Part shown: positions 34,038 to 43,380 of the stretch, piece after piece
How positions within the stretch are numbered: position 1 is the first letter of the stretch
How the letters are laid out: each line of letters starts with the position of its first letter
Assembly (NCBI RefSeq): GCF_018333215.1
Contig: NZ_BORO01000008.1
Coordinates: 84,684 to 148,683 of the forward strand
Length of the DNA stretch: 64,000 nt
DNA from: Oceanobacillus sp. J11TS1
Lineage (GTDB): Bacteria; Bacillota; Bacilli; Bacillales; Amphibacillaceae
Direction: 5' to 3'
Position numbers and translations under genes: made by a program
Notes under the pieces: generated by a model
Databases searched by the model: none
Told to the model about the DNA's origin: nothing
The model's input: only the letters and a program-made list of their open reading frames with translations

Positions 34038-37000
34038 GTGATCACGTATATGGAAAAAAAGGTAACGGAAAAACAAATTGCATCCCTCTATCAAGAAATG
34101 AAAAACAAGGGGGATAAAGTGAATGCAGATAAGATGCTTGATATGCTGGAAAAATATTTACACCAAGAGTTTATTATTACGCTGACAGGACATTTTTCTG
34201 CAGGAAAGTCCTCTTTAATTAATCATTTACTGGGGCAGGAGATTTTAGCAAATAGTCCCATCCCTACCAGTGCGAATGTTGTCAAAATCTCTTCAGGAGA
34301 AGGAACGGCCAACGTGTTTTTTCATAATGGCGAGGTAGTTGAATACCGGGAACCGTACAACTTAGAGCAAATTAAACAGTTCACCAAAAATAAAAATCAC
34401 ATTAAGAAGTTGCATATAAGTACAAGTGAGAAGATTTTACCGCCGCGTACAGCTATTTTAGATACACCTGGAATTGATGCTGCTGATGATATTGATAGAA
34501 TGTTAACGGAAGCTTCTCTTCATCTATCGGACTTTCTTATTTATGTAACGGATTATAATCATGTTCAATCGGAAGTCAATCTATTATTTTTACAGGCGAT
34601 GCAAGAAAATGGCCTGCCGTTTATTATTGTTATCAACCAAATCGATAAGCATAATGAAGCAGAGTTGCCTTTTGTCGAATTTGATAAAAAAATTAAACAA
34701 ACGTTTGATCAATGGAATCTACACCCTTCTTCCATTTTCTACACATCTCTTAAAAATCCGGAAGCACCGCATAACGAGTGGTCAACACTGAAGGACACTG
34801 TATTCAACATGCTGGAGTCCAAGGATGAGTACATGACGATGGATGCAAGTATTCGACAAATCGTGAATGATCACAAAGATAAAATTCATCAACAAATGGC
34901 GAGTCAGGAAGAATCTTTGGAAGATGTCAGTGAAGCATCATTAGCAAGTGAAATGGAAGCACTGACTAAAGAAATAAGCAAGATCAAGCAAAGACCTGGC
35001 AATATAGAGGCGGCGTTTTTAAAAGAAGTTGACCAAACTTCCAAGAATGCTTATTTGATGCCAGCAGATTTAAGAGAGCTTGCGAAGGCTTATCTGGAAT
35101 CGACGCAGGCTGACTTTAAAGTTGGCGGGTTATTTAAAAGTAATAAAAAAACAAAAGAGGCAAAAAAGGAACGGACGCAGGCCTTTGTAAATGCTTTAGA
35201 AAAGAACGTGGAGACAACATTAAAATGGAAACTTCGAGATAAATGGTATGAGCAAATTGAAATCCATCAACTAGACTCCTCGTATCAAGAGAAAGGAGTC
35301 GCTTATTTAGAGTGGTCTTTGGACGAAGCGTGGTTAGAAAGTAATTTGCATCAAGGTGCTACTATGAATGGAGATTATGTCTTAAATTATACCAATGAAA
35401 TTGCTGCTGGTGTGAAAGCACATTTTAAGAAGCAGATGAAACAGCTAGCTAAAGAAGTTAGAAAGGAACTAGAAGATCAAAATAAACAGCAGTTACAAGA
35501 GCTGACGCAACAATTAGAAGTGCTCCAAGATGCAGATGCAAAGCAAAAAGAAAACCATGCGCTTGCAAGTGAAGAGGCTGCTTATTTCAAGCATTTAGAT
35601 GAGCAGCAAACAGATCCAGAAATATCATCGGATATCATTGCAGAGATGAAGAATGCGTTGGAAGCTCGCAAAGTACCTCCAAAACCTGCGGCGGAAAATC
35701 TGGATACTTTTGAAGAGGAATCGCAAGTACTAGTTGAAGAGGAGACACACGAAGAGAAAAAGAACGACTTATATCATGAGACAGATCAACATGTTGTCCG
35801 TAATATAGATAAAGTATTGAACGTTATCCATTTACCAGGATTTGAAAGTTATCAGCAAGATTTAAAGAACCGAAGAATATCTCTAACGGAACGATCTTAT
35901 ACAATTGCTTTATTTGGAGCATTTAGTGCTGGTAAATCGTCATTCGCCAATGCTATTCTAGGTGAACGTGTACTGCCTGTATCACCGAATCCAACTACTG
36001 CAGCAGTCAATCGTATTCGTCCCGTAACAAATGAAAACAGGCACCGAGACGTTATCGTGACCTTTAAGTCAGAGGAAATGCTAGTGGATGATATAAAAAC
36101 ATTGGCAAAAGAATGCGAACCGCCAAACACTTCTCTGGACGGACTTATCACATGGCTGGAAAAAGAAAAAGTGTTAACCAATGCACGCCTCCCCAAAATG
36201 TATCAAGCTTATTTAAGTGCGATACTAGAAGGTTATAAACAAGTTAAATCTGTGATTGGATCTACAAAAAAAATAACTTTTGAGGATTTTGAATCCTATG
36301 TGACAGATGAAGAAAAAGCTTGTTACATTGCTTCAATGGATCTTTTTTATGATTGCGAGGTAACTAAACAAGGAATTACGCTTGTAGATACACCGGGTGC
36401 TGATTCCATTAATGCCAGACATACGAACGTATCCTTTGAATATATTAAACATGCAGATGCGATTCTCTATGTCACGTATTATAATCACGCTTTATCTCGC
36501 GCGGATAAAGATTTTCTAATGCAGTTAGGCCGTGTGAAAGATGTCTTTGAATTAGATAAAATGTTTTTCATTGTAAATGCAGCAGACCTTGCAAGTAATC
36601 AGGAAGAGCTAGATTTAGTAACGGGTTATGTGAAAGATCAACTAGCGCAATTAGGCATTCGATTTCCGCGTCTCTTCCCAGTCTCTAGCAAGCTGTCTTT
36701 AGAAGAAAAAATAGAGAAAACGCCTCTCAATGAACAGATGCAGTTGTTTGAATCTCGCTTTTATGATTTTATTCACCATGATTTAACTGCTCTTGCCAAA
36801 AGAGCGGCAATCAGTGACATGCAGCGAACAGGGGAAGCGTTAGAGCAATTTATTCAATCATTAAAACTTGATCAATCTGAAAAAACGAAGCGCAAAAATG
36901 CATTAAATGATGCTTATCAGCAAATCATGGATGAGACGGAAAAATTAGATACCGCGTCGACAGTAAATCGCTGGCATCAAAAATTAGAGAAGCAAATCTA

Positions 37001-37679
37001 TTTTCTCAACCAGCGTTTTACGATACGTTTTCATGATTTGTTCAAAGAAATTTATAATCCTACAACCATTACAGAGTCAGGAAAAGCAGGTAGAGACCAG
37101 ATGGCTAATCAATTTGAACAATTAGTCGCTTATATGGAAAAGGAATTGCATCAGGAATTATTAGCAATTTCTTTACGAATTGAGCATTTATTAAAAAGTT
37201 TATTGAAGACAAATCAGCATGAGATGATTGAAAAAGCGAAAAAGCTTGACCCTGTCTTTTCTATTTCAGAATGGGACATTACCGCCTTTAATACACCGGA
37301 TATCTCGATTAAGCTTTCTATTAAAAAGCGGAATGACCTTCAAAAACTATTTAGTAAATTTAAAGATACGAAAACTTTCTTTGTCCAAAATCAAAAGGAA
37401 GACATAAAAGAGCATTTATATGAATTGATTGAGCCAGATATCCAAGATTTTTTGGAACAAGGTGCGCAAGTTATCCGCTCCTCTTACCAACAGCAATGGG
37501 ATAAAGGAATTCAACAAGAAAAAACAAAACTTGTACATGAGGCTACGATTCTTTATCAGCAGTTTATTGAACGTTTGTTTGTTGAAGTGGATATGGAAGA
37601 TCTTGCTAAGCGAAAAGAACAAATGGATGTTATCCTAGATATATACAGAGAGGAAGGGAATAGAAATGACAACAAATAA
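34038..37679 (+). CDS. dynA: Bacterial dynamin-like GTPase DynA (double-headed)
   Basis: DynA is a large membrane-remodelling GTPase that tethers and fuses membranes and helps cells survive membrane damage and phage attack. The 1213-residue protein contains two complete dynamin units. The first P-loop is GHFSAGKSSL (about residue 50), with DTPGID (G3) and NQIDKH (G4). The second P-loop is GAFSAGKSSF (about residue 630), with DTPGAD (G3) and NAADLA (G4). Long helical stalks follow each. This fused arrangement is that of B. subtilis DynA (YpbR). GTG 34038 has AAAGGGGTAAAGG upstream; ATG 34050 is possible. It overlaps the next gene by 14 bases. Confidence 0.95.
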   Translation: MITYMEKKVTEKQIASLYQEMKNKGDKVNADKMLDMLEKYLHQEFIITLTGHFSAGKSSLINHLLGQEILANSPIPTSANVVKISSGEGTANVFFHNGEVVEYREPYNLEQIKQFTKNKNHIKKLHISTSEKILPPRTAILDTPGIDAADDIDRMLTEASLHLSDFLIYVTDYNHVQSEVNLLFLQAMQENGLPFIIVINQIDKHNEAELPFVEFDKKIKQTFDQWNLHPSSIFYTSLKNPEAPHNEWSTLKDTVFNMLESKDEYMTMDASIRQIVNDHKDKIHQQMASQEESLEDVSEASLASEMEALTKEISKIKQRPGNIEAAFLKEVDQTSKNAYLMPADLRELAKAYLESTQADFKVGGLFKSNKKTKEAKKERTQAFVNALEKNVETTLKWKLRDKWYEQIEIHQLDSSYQEKGVAYLEWSLDEAWLESNLHQGATMNGDYVLNYTNEIAAGVKAHFKKQMKQLAKEVRKELEDQNKQQLQELTQQLEVLQDADAKQKENHALASEEAAYFKHLDEQQTDPEISSDIIAEMKNALEARKVPPKPAAENLDTFEEESQVLVEEETHEEKKNDLYHETDQHVVRNIDKVLNVIHLPGFESYQQDLKNRRISLTERSYTIALFGAFSAGKSSFANAILGERVLPVSPNPTTAAVNRIRPVTNENRHRDVIVTFKSEEMLVDDIKTLAKECEPPNTSLDGLITWLEKEKVLTNARLPKMYQAYLSAILEGYKQVKSVIGSTKKITFEDFESYVTDEEKACYIASMDLFYDCEVTKQGITLVDTPGADSINARHTNVSFEYIKHADAILYVTYYNHALSRADKDFLMQLGRVKDVFELDKMFFIVNAADLASNQEELDLVTGYVKDQLAQLGIRFPRLFPVSSKLSLEEKIEKTPLNEQMQLFESRFYDFIHHDLTALAKRAAISDMQRTGEALEQFIQSLKLDQSEKTKRKNALNDAYQQIMDETEKLDTASTVNRWHQKLEKQIYFLNQRFTIRFHDLFKEIYNPTTITESGKAGRDQMANQFEQLVAYMEKELHQELLAISLRIEHLLKSLLKTNQHEMIEKAKKLDPVFSISEWDITAFNTPDISIKLSIKKRNDLQKLFSKFKDTKTFFVQNQKEDIKEHLYELIEPDIQDFLEQGAQVIRSSYQQQWDKGIQQEKTKLVHEATILYQQFIERLFVEVDMEDLAKRKEQMDVILDIYREEGNRNDNK

Positions 37680-38562
37680 AGTTTTATTAGTAGATGGCAT
37701 GGCGCTGCTATTTAGAGGGTTTTTCGCAACATCTTTCCGAGGTAATTTTATGTATAATTCAAAAGGGGTTCCAACCAACGGTGTGTATCAGTTTTTACGT
37801 TATTTAACAGATGCCATCCATACTTTTCAGCCGTCACATGTTATTTGCTGCTGGGATATGGGGAGTAAAACTTTCCGTACAGAATTATATGATGGGTATA
37901 AAGCAAACCGTGATGAGCCGCCTGTGGAACTAATTCCTCAGTTTGACTTAGTAAAAGATGTCGTGAACTCATTTGATATTCCCAATATAGGCTTAGAAAA
38001 CTTTGAAGCCGATGATTGCATGGGAACACTCGCAAATTTATATAGCCAGGAAAATGAGGTGCTTATCCTTTCTGGTGACCAAGATTTACTTCAGTTAGTA
38101 AAAGAAAATATCAGTGTTATCATTATGCGTAAAGGCCAAGGTAATTATGAGGTTTTTGATAAAGATAACTTCTACGAGAAAAAAGCGCTTTTCCCTGCAC
38201 AAATCATTGACTTGAAAGGGTTAATGGGGGATTCTTCGGATAATTATCCTGGGGTTAAAGGGATTGGTGAAAAAACAGCAATAAAGTTATTGCAGGAATA
38301 TGGAACAATTGATGATTTGTTAGAGAACATGGAGAAGCTGCCTAAAGGGGTACAGAATAAATTACAAACAGATTTGGATATGCTCCATCTCTCCCGTAAG
38401 CTTGCTGAAATCAAATGTGATGTACCAGTAGCATGTGAATTAGAAACATCTCAATGGCATTTTGAAGAGGAAAAAGTAATCACGAAATTAGATGAGCTGG
38501 AATGGAAGCATTTAGACCGTCTGTTAGCACCATTGAAAGATACAAAGCCCATTTCACTTTAA
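37666..38562 (+). CDS. ypcP: 5'-3' exonuclease YpcP (FEN/PolI N-domain type)
   Basis: This 298-residue flap-type nuclease is related to the 5'-nuclease domain of DNA polymerase I and removes RNA primers or flaps. The acidic metal ligands are in LLVDGMALLFRG, ENFEADDCMGTLA and LSGDQDLLQLV. The helix-hairpin-helix is GDSSDNYPGVKGIGEKTAIKLL. In B. subtilis ypcP (fenA) lies beside ypbR (dynA), as here. The ATG lies inside the end of dynA, with AGAGAGGAAGGG as the ribosome site, so the two are translationally coupled. Confidence 0.95.
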   Translation: MTTNKVLLVDGMALLFRGFFATSFRGNFMYNSKGVPTNGVYQFLRYLTDAIHTFQPSHVICCWDMGSKTFRTELYDGYKANRDEPPVELIPQFDLVKDVVNSFDIPNIGLENFEADDCMGTLANLYSQENEVLILSGDQDLLQLVKENISVIIMRKGQGNYEVFDKDNFYEKKALFPAQIIDLKGLMGDSSDNYPGVKGIGEKTAIKLLQEYGTIDDLLENMEKLPKGVQNKLQTDLDMLHLSRKLAEIKCDVPVACELETSQWHFEEEKVITKLDELEWKHLDRLLAPLKDTKPISL

Positions 38563-38580
38563 GCAACTCCGATAAACAAT

Positions 38581-38629
38581 AGGGGGTATCCGTTATACCT
38601 GCACGGGGTAAATCGGATACCCCTTTATT
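38581..38629 (+). terminator. Terminator after ypcP
   Basis: AGGGGGTATCCG pairs with CGGATACCCCTT around a loop containing a weaker inner pairing, followed by TTATTG. Confidence 0.8.
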
Positions 38630-38921
38630 GTTCTCTATGAATCTTGGAGGATGCCCAGTGAAACGGATGTGAGATCCACTAATAAAGAGTGCTATATCTC
38701 ATTCGTTCATTATAACGAACAATAAAATTATTGTATAAGTTTTTCTTATCCCTATCCTTAGAAAGTTCGAATAATGCTGAAATTTGGTATAAACACTACG
38801 AATCGTTATGTTATAATGAATGACGAGAGTTTGTTCCGAGTCCTGTAAGCATATAAATGTAACGTACAGAAAGATAGGCCGCGATTTTGCAAAAGAAGAG
38901 CATCTAAAACGGAGGAAAACA

Positions 38922-39347
38922 ATGTATTTTGTGTCGAAAAAAGATAGATGGTTAACGATAGTTTTTTGGATTGTCGTGATTGCTGGTGTTTTAATTCCGC
39001 TATTCAAAGGCCAAGTTACAAGTTTTTTGATTATATTACTGCTATGTGTCGTATTACTTTGGTTTTGGTTCCGTACAGGTTATAAAATTGAAAAAGAACG
39101 TTTAATTATTTATTATGGTCCTATTCGACAAACCATTTATACAGAAAAGATAGAATTAATTCTTGTTTCTAAAATGCCGCTTATTTCCCCTGCACTTTCT
39201 TTGGACCGTATCCAAATTCGTAGCGGAAAATATGACCTTATTGCGATTTCACCAAAGGATAAGTATACTTTTGTCAAAGAACTAACAAAGTTAAATCCCA
39301 AAATTTCGGTAGATAAACGTTTATTAGAAGAAAAGGAAGGAGAGTAA
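38922..39347 (+). CDS. PH-domain membrane protein
   Basis: This 141-residue protein has two membrane spans at the N-terminus (about 10-27 and 32-48) and a bacterial pleckstrin-homology-type domain after them (YKIEKERLIIYYGPIRQ, IQIRSGKYDLIAISPKD). The substrate or partner is unknown. I chose the ATG at 38922, with ACGGAGGAAA upstream; an earlier in-frame start would run through a region with no ribosome site. It ends three bases before the cysteine synthase start, so the two are co-translated. The 290 bases before it show no other gene. Confidence 0.8.
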   Translation: MYFVSKKDRWLTIVFWIVVIAGVLIPLFKGQVTSFLIILLLCVVLLWFWFRTGYKIEKERLIIYYGPIRQTIYTEKIELILVSKMPLISPALSLDRIQIRSGKYDLIAISPKDKYTFVKELTKLNPKISVDKRLLEEKEGE

Positions 39348-39350
39348 AAA

Positions 39351-40274
39351 ATGCGAGTAGTAGATAATATTACAGAGTTAGTAGGAGACACTCCCATGGT
39401 GGCATTAAATCATTTGCAGCCAGAACATGCAGCAAAAATTTATGTCAAACTAGAAATGTTTAACCCTAGCGGGAGTGTTAAAGATCGAGCTGCAGTACAT
39501 ATGATACATGTTGCAGAGCAGGAAACCCTTATTCACCCTGGAGATACGATTATTGAACCAACCAGTGGTAATACTGGAATTGGTTTAGCGATGGTTGCAG
39601 CTGCAAAAGGATATCATGCAATTCTTGTTATGCCGGATAATAGTACAGAAGAAAGAAGGAATCTTTTAAAAGCGTATGGTGCAAAAGTGGTTTTAACACC
39701 AAGTGATGAAAAAATGCCGGGCGCAATTAAAAAAGCTTTCGAATTGCAAGAACAGATACCAAATAGCTTTATCCCCCAACAATTTAAAAATATATCGAAC
39801 CCAGATGCCCATCGTAAAACAACTGCTCTGGAAATTTTACAACAAATGGATCATCAGTTAGATGCTTTTGTCTGTACTGCCGGAACAGGAGGTACAGTAA
39901 CAGGAACTGGGGAATCATTAAAAGAATTTTTACCAGATTTACATATTGCTGTAGTAGAGCCAAAAGGTTCGCCGGTATTATCAGGCGGAGAACCCGGTCC
40001 GCACAAATTAGTTGGGACAAGCCCAGGCTTTGTACCTGAGATTTTAAATACCGCTGTTTACGATGAAATAATCCAAATTAACGATGAACAAGCATTAAAC
40101 CTATTACAAGAACTGGCTCAAAAAGAAGGTTTGTTTATCGGGCCGTCTGGAGCTGCGGCTATTTATGCTGCCATGGAGGTTGCTAAACGTTTAGCACCTA
40201 CGCAAAAGGTAGTTTGTATTGCACCTGACACAGGGGAGAGATACCTCTCTATGGATTTTTTACAAGAAATGTAA
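39351..40274 (+). CDS. cysK: Cysteine synthase (O-acetylserine thiol-lyase)
   Basis: This PLP enzyme makes L-cysteine from O-acetylserine and sulfide. The 307-residue protein has the PLP lysine in FNPSGSVKDRAA, the substrate loop EPTSGNTGIG, the phosphate loop GTGGTVTGTG, and the late GPSGAAAIYAA motif. The length and wording are those of CysK; a CysM or a cystathionine-synthase-like MccA activity is not excluded. ATG with AAGGAGAG upstream. No T-box or CymR site was recognised, because the gene is led by the PH-domain gene. Confidence 0.92.
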   Translation: MRVVDNITELVGDTPMVALNHLQPEHAAKIYVKLEMFNPSGSVKDRAAVHMIHVAEQETLIHPGDTIIEPTSGNTGIGLAMVAAAKGYHAILVMPDNSTEERRNLLKAYGAKVVLTPSDEKMPGAIKKAFELQEQIPNSFIPQQFKNISNPDAHRKTTALEILQQMDHQLDAFVCTAGTGGTVTGTGESLKEFLPDLHIAVVEPKGSPVLSGGEPGPHKLVGTSPGFVPEILNTAVYDEIIQINDEQALNLLQELAQKEGLFIGPSGAAAIYAAMEVAKRLAPTQKVVCIAPDTGERYLSMDFLQEM

Positions 40275-40446
40275 CGAGTAATTAGATGAATCACCTATCT
40301 GTTCATTTTGCATAGATTACCAATAAGTAGCGTTTGCAAATGTAGTTTAAAATTGGATAATGCTGACTTATAGTATACAAAACAAGGCTTATGGAATGAG
40401 AAACATTGCAGAATGAAGTTTCGTTAAAAAAACCTCTATATTTCAT

Positions 40447-40475
40447 TTGTTTTTCTTCATTATTCTTGCTATAAT
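40447..40475 (+). promoter_or_regulatory. Promoter of the lysine riboswitch-dapA transcript
   Basis: TTGTTT (40447-40452), 17 bases, TATAAT (40470-40475), about 20 bases upstream of the riboswitch. Confidence 0.7.
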
Positions 40476-40495
40476 ACAGACAAATTCATTATTCA

Positions 40496-40680
40496 TAGGT
40501 GAATGGTAGAGGTGCAAAAACCATCAGTAAATATGCAGAGGCAGAATAGGCTGGCGTTGAAGCATATGGAAAGGGGAATTTGCCGAAGTATAATAAGCCT
40601 TATTCTTATTATACTGGTACTTGGATTGAATAAGTCCAGTGCTGTCATATAGGAAACTATGTGGAGGGCTATCAGCTGAG
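40496..40680 (+). promoter_or_regulatory. Lysine riboswitch (L box)
   Basis: The conserved core parts appear in order: GTAGAGGTGC (40506-40515), GGAAAGGGGAATTTGCCGAAG, a long arm ATAATAAG...CTTATTAT, CTGGTACTTGG, GCTGTCATATAGG and GAGGGCTATC (40664-40673). Together these are diagnostic of the lysine-binding L box. It lies in the leader of dapA, the first committed enzyme of lysine synthesis, so transcription should stop when lysine is plentiful. Confidence 0.92.
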
Positions 40681-40697
40681 AGGACATTTTAATGTTT

Positions 40698-40737
40698 AAG
40701 CAGCAGCGGTCTCCGTTGGTGCTTTTTAATTTGTGGA
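40698..40737 (+). terminator. Candidate riboswitch-controlled terminator
   Basis: AGCAGCGG can pair with CCGTTGGTGCT (G-U pairs and one mismatch), followed by TTTTT. It lies shortly after the L box and is the likely expression platform. About 185 further bases without an ORF separate it from dapA. Confidence 0.55.
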
Positions 40738-40921
40738 AATAGTTAAAGGAATGAATGGTAATAAAAGAAGACAAATTAGGAAGCTGCAGGTGAAAAAATT
40801 GAGCCTTGCTTCCGCCTATCTTAATTACTTTCCACCCTCTAGGTTTTAAGGCACTTTACTTCTGTGCTATTGGTCTATTTTTCATCAAGTAATGTTGATA
40901 TTATACAAAGGGTGTGTTGTT

Positions 40922-41803
40922 ATGAACTTCGGGAAAGTTGTCACGGCGATGGTGACGCCGTTTAATGAGAAGAAAGAAATTGATTATGAGGCATTAGATA
41001 ACTTGATTGAGTATCTGATTGAGAATGGTTCAGATGGATTAGTGGTAGCAGGAACAACAGGAGAATCCCCAACTTTATCAAATGAAGAAAAGTTAGCATT
41101 ATTTTCACATACTGTTGAAAAAGTAAATGGTCGGGTTTCTGTTATTGCAGGTACAGGTTCCAACCAGACAAAAGGATCTATTGAACTGTCGCAAGCTGCT
41201 GAAAAAACAGGGGTAGATGCCATTATGCTTGTAACCCCGTATTATAATAAGCCTTCTCAAGATGGTTTGTATGAGCATTTCAAAGCGGTGGCAAATGCGG
41301 TTCAATTACCAATAATGTTATATAATGTGCCGGGCAGAACATCTGTTGATATGGCAGCTGAAACAGTCATTCGTTTATCAGCAATTGATAACATTGTGGC
41401 AATTAAAGATGCAAGCGGAGATATGGATAAGATGACTGAAATGGTTGCACAAACAGATACGAGCTTTTCTGTATACAGTGGAGAGGATGCTTTAACTTTG
41501 CCTTCTCTTGCCGTTGGAGCAACTGGAATTGTATCGGTTTCTGGACATATTATTGGTAATGAGATGCAAGAGATGATTACGGCTTTTGAACAAGGCGACA
41601 CGAAAAAAGCTGCTTCGATTCACCAACGTATTTTGCCGGTGATGCAGGAAATGTTTGCTGCTCCAAGCCCAGGACCTGTTAAAGCGGCATTGAACCGAAA
41701 TGGCATCAATGTTGGCAGTGTACGTTTGCCGCTTATACCATTAAATGATGAACAATTGGACGCTTTAAATCAAAAATTAGATTTGTTTGAGCAAGTAAAA
41801 TAA
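40922..41803 (+). CDS. dapA: 4-hydroxy-tetrahydrodipicolinate synthase
   Basis: DapA condenses pyruvate with aspartate semialdehyde, opening the lysine and dipicolinate branch needed for cell wall and spores. The 293-residue TIM-barrel protein shows GTTGESPTL, the tyrosine in LYNVPGRTS, and the Schiff-base lysine in AIKDASGD. The ATG at 40922 has AAAGGGTG eight bases upstream; an earlier in-frame TTG has no support. It is single, behind a lysine riboswitch, and closed by a strong terminator. In B. subtilis dapA is in the spoVF-asd-dapG operon; here it stands apart, perhaps one of several paralogues. Confidence 0.96.
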   Translation: MNFGKVVTAMVTPFNEKKEIDYEALDNLIEYLIENGSDGLVVAGTTGESPTLSNEEKLALFSHTVEKVNGRVSVIAGTGSNQTKGSIELSQAAEKTGVDAIMLVTPYYNKPSQDGLYEHFKAVANAVQLPIMLYNVPGRTSVDMAAETVIRLSAIDNIVAIKDASGDMDKMTEMVAQTDTSFSVYSGEDALTLPSLAVGATGIVSVSGHIIGNEMQEMITAFEQGDTKKAASIHQRILPVMQEMFAAPSPGPVKAALNRNGINVGSVRLPLIPLNDEQLDALNQKLDLFEQVK

Positions 41804-41809
41804 CAATGT

Positions 41810-41848
41810 AAAAAACCTTCCTTCAAAATGTTGAGGAAGGTTTTTTTT
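41810..41848 (+). terminator. Terminator after dapA
   Basis: AAAAAACCTTCCT pairs with AGGAAGGTTTTTT, and eight T follow the stem. Confidence 0.92.
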
Positions 41849-41930
41849 GAAGTAAAAGAACCATCCATTTATAAAGATAAATGGTAAAATATAATACAAA
41901 TTAATAATTGGAGAAGGGGATGGGGAGATA

Positions 41931-43157
41931 ATGAGAGAAACACTCATTCAGGCAGATGATACGATTACGCTATGGGGAATCATCATTATTTGGGCATCTG
42001 TCAGTATATTTCTAGAGCAGCGTTATAACTGGGCTTCCAAAATCACCGGAGCAATTATTGCATTAGTCGGTGCGATGGCTTTTTCCAATTTAGGTATCAT
42101 TCCTATAGAATCACCAGTTTATGATGCAGTTTGGTCCATTATTGTTCCGCTAGCAATACCGCTGCTATTATTTCATGTGAATATTAAAAAATTATGGAAG
42201 GAAAGCAGCAGACTGTTATTTATTTTCCTGCTGAGTTCCATTGGCACGGTTGCAGGAACCATCGTGGCCTTCTTTACATTACGAAATCACATTCCTTTAT
42301 TAGATCAATTGAGCGGTATTTTTAGTGCTACGTATATTGGTGGAGGCGTGAATTTTGCAGCGATGGTTGCCAAATTTGAAGTGCCTGGAGAGATTGTTTC
42401 TGCGGCCGTGGTTGCGGATAACTTAATGATGGCGCTTTTATTTATTATATTAATGATGATACCTGCGATTCATTTCATTCGGAAATGCTATCCAACACCG
42501 CATATTGAAGGAGTCGAACAAAATCAAACTAGTGATAACAATTCCACATTGGCAGAAAGCTTTTGGAAAAGGAAGGAAATCTCTTTAAAAGATATGGCGC
42601 TTTCTGTGGGAACTGCTTTTTTGCTAGTAATCGTTTCTTTAAAAATCGCGGATTTCTTTGCGGCTATTATCCCAAGTGGAGAAGATGCATCCTTTATCAA
42701 TAACTTATTAAATGGATTAATCGGTGACCAATATCTTGTATTAACCACATTAACTTTTGCTTTCTTAGCTGCATTACCCAAATTTACATCTGAGCTAAAT
42801 GGAAGTCAAGAAATCGGAACATATCTTATTCACCTATTTTTTGTGGTTATTGGAATACCAGCTTCGATCTCTTTAATTATCCATACTGCGCCATTATTGC
42901 TCTTATTTGCATTCATTATTGTAGCAATTAATTTAATTCTATCTCTTTTGTTCGGGAAAGTATTTAAACTGAGTTTAGAAGAAATCCTGCTGGCAAGTAA
43001 CGCAAATATTGGCGGTCCTACTACTGCTGCAGCTTTTGCCATTGCGAAAGGATGGAGGCAATTAGTAGGTCCGATATTAATTGTAGGAACAATAGGTTAT
43101 ATCATAGGAAATTATATTGGAACGTTCCTAGCTGTATGGTTTGCTACGATAAGTTAA
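41931..43157 (+). CDS. DUF819 family integral membrane protein (YjcL-like)
   Basis: This 408-residue membrane protein belongs to the DUF819 family. About 11 hydrophobic spans are visible, with two glycine-rich conserved repeats: FSATYIGGGVNFAAMVAKF in the first half and ASNANIGGPTTAAAFAIAKGW in the second. The two-fold repeat is like those of secondary transporters, so transport of a small metabolite is plausible but unproven. ATG with GGGGATGGGGAGA upstream. It is a single gene with its own terminator. Confidence 0.9.
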   Translation: MRETLIQADDTITLWGIIIIWASVSIFLEQRYNWASKITGAIIALVGAMAFSNLGIIPIESPVYDAVWSIIVPLAIPLLLFHVNIKKLWKESSRLLFIFLLSSIGTVAGTIVAFFTLRNHIPLLDQLSGIFSATYIGGGVNFAAMVAKFEVPGEIVSAAVVADNLMMALLFIILMMIPAIHFIRKCYPTPHIEGVEQNQTSDNNSTLAESFWKRKEISLKDMALSVGTAFLLVIVSLKIADFFAAIIPSGEDASFINNLLNGLIGDQYLVLTTLTFAFLAALPKFTSELNGSQEIGTYLIHLFFVVIGIPASISLIIHTAPLLLLFAFIIVAINLILSLLFGKVFKLSLEEILLASNANIGGPTTAAAFAIAKGWRQLVGPILIVGTIGYIIGNYIGTFLAVWFATIS

Positions 43158-43187
43158 GGATTGTTTGTTACCGTGCGACCTGTGAGA

Positions 43188-43230
43188 GAAATCTGCTTCT
43201 GTATACAGTATGGAAGCAGATTTTCTTTTT
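43188..43230 (+). terminator. Terminator after the DUF819 gene
   Basis: GAAATCTGCTTC pairs with GAAGCAGATTTTC around GTATACAGTATG, followed by T-rich sequence. Confidence 0.85.
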
Positions 43231-43380
43231 CAGGAAGAAGCTTTAACAGTCACCTAAAAAAATAGATGTTCAAGTTTGTTGAAAGCAATTCTAAGATAGT
43301 ATAATTTAGCTGAAATCGCTATTGAAACCTTATTTTTTAAAGGATGAACATAGCTATTTTTGTAAATAATAGAATATTAG

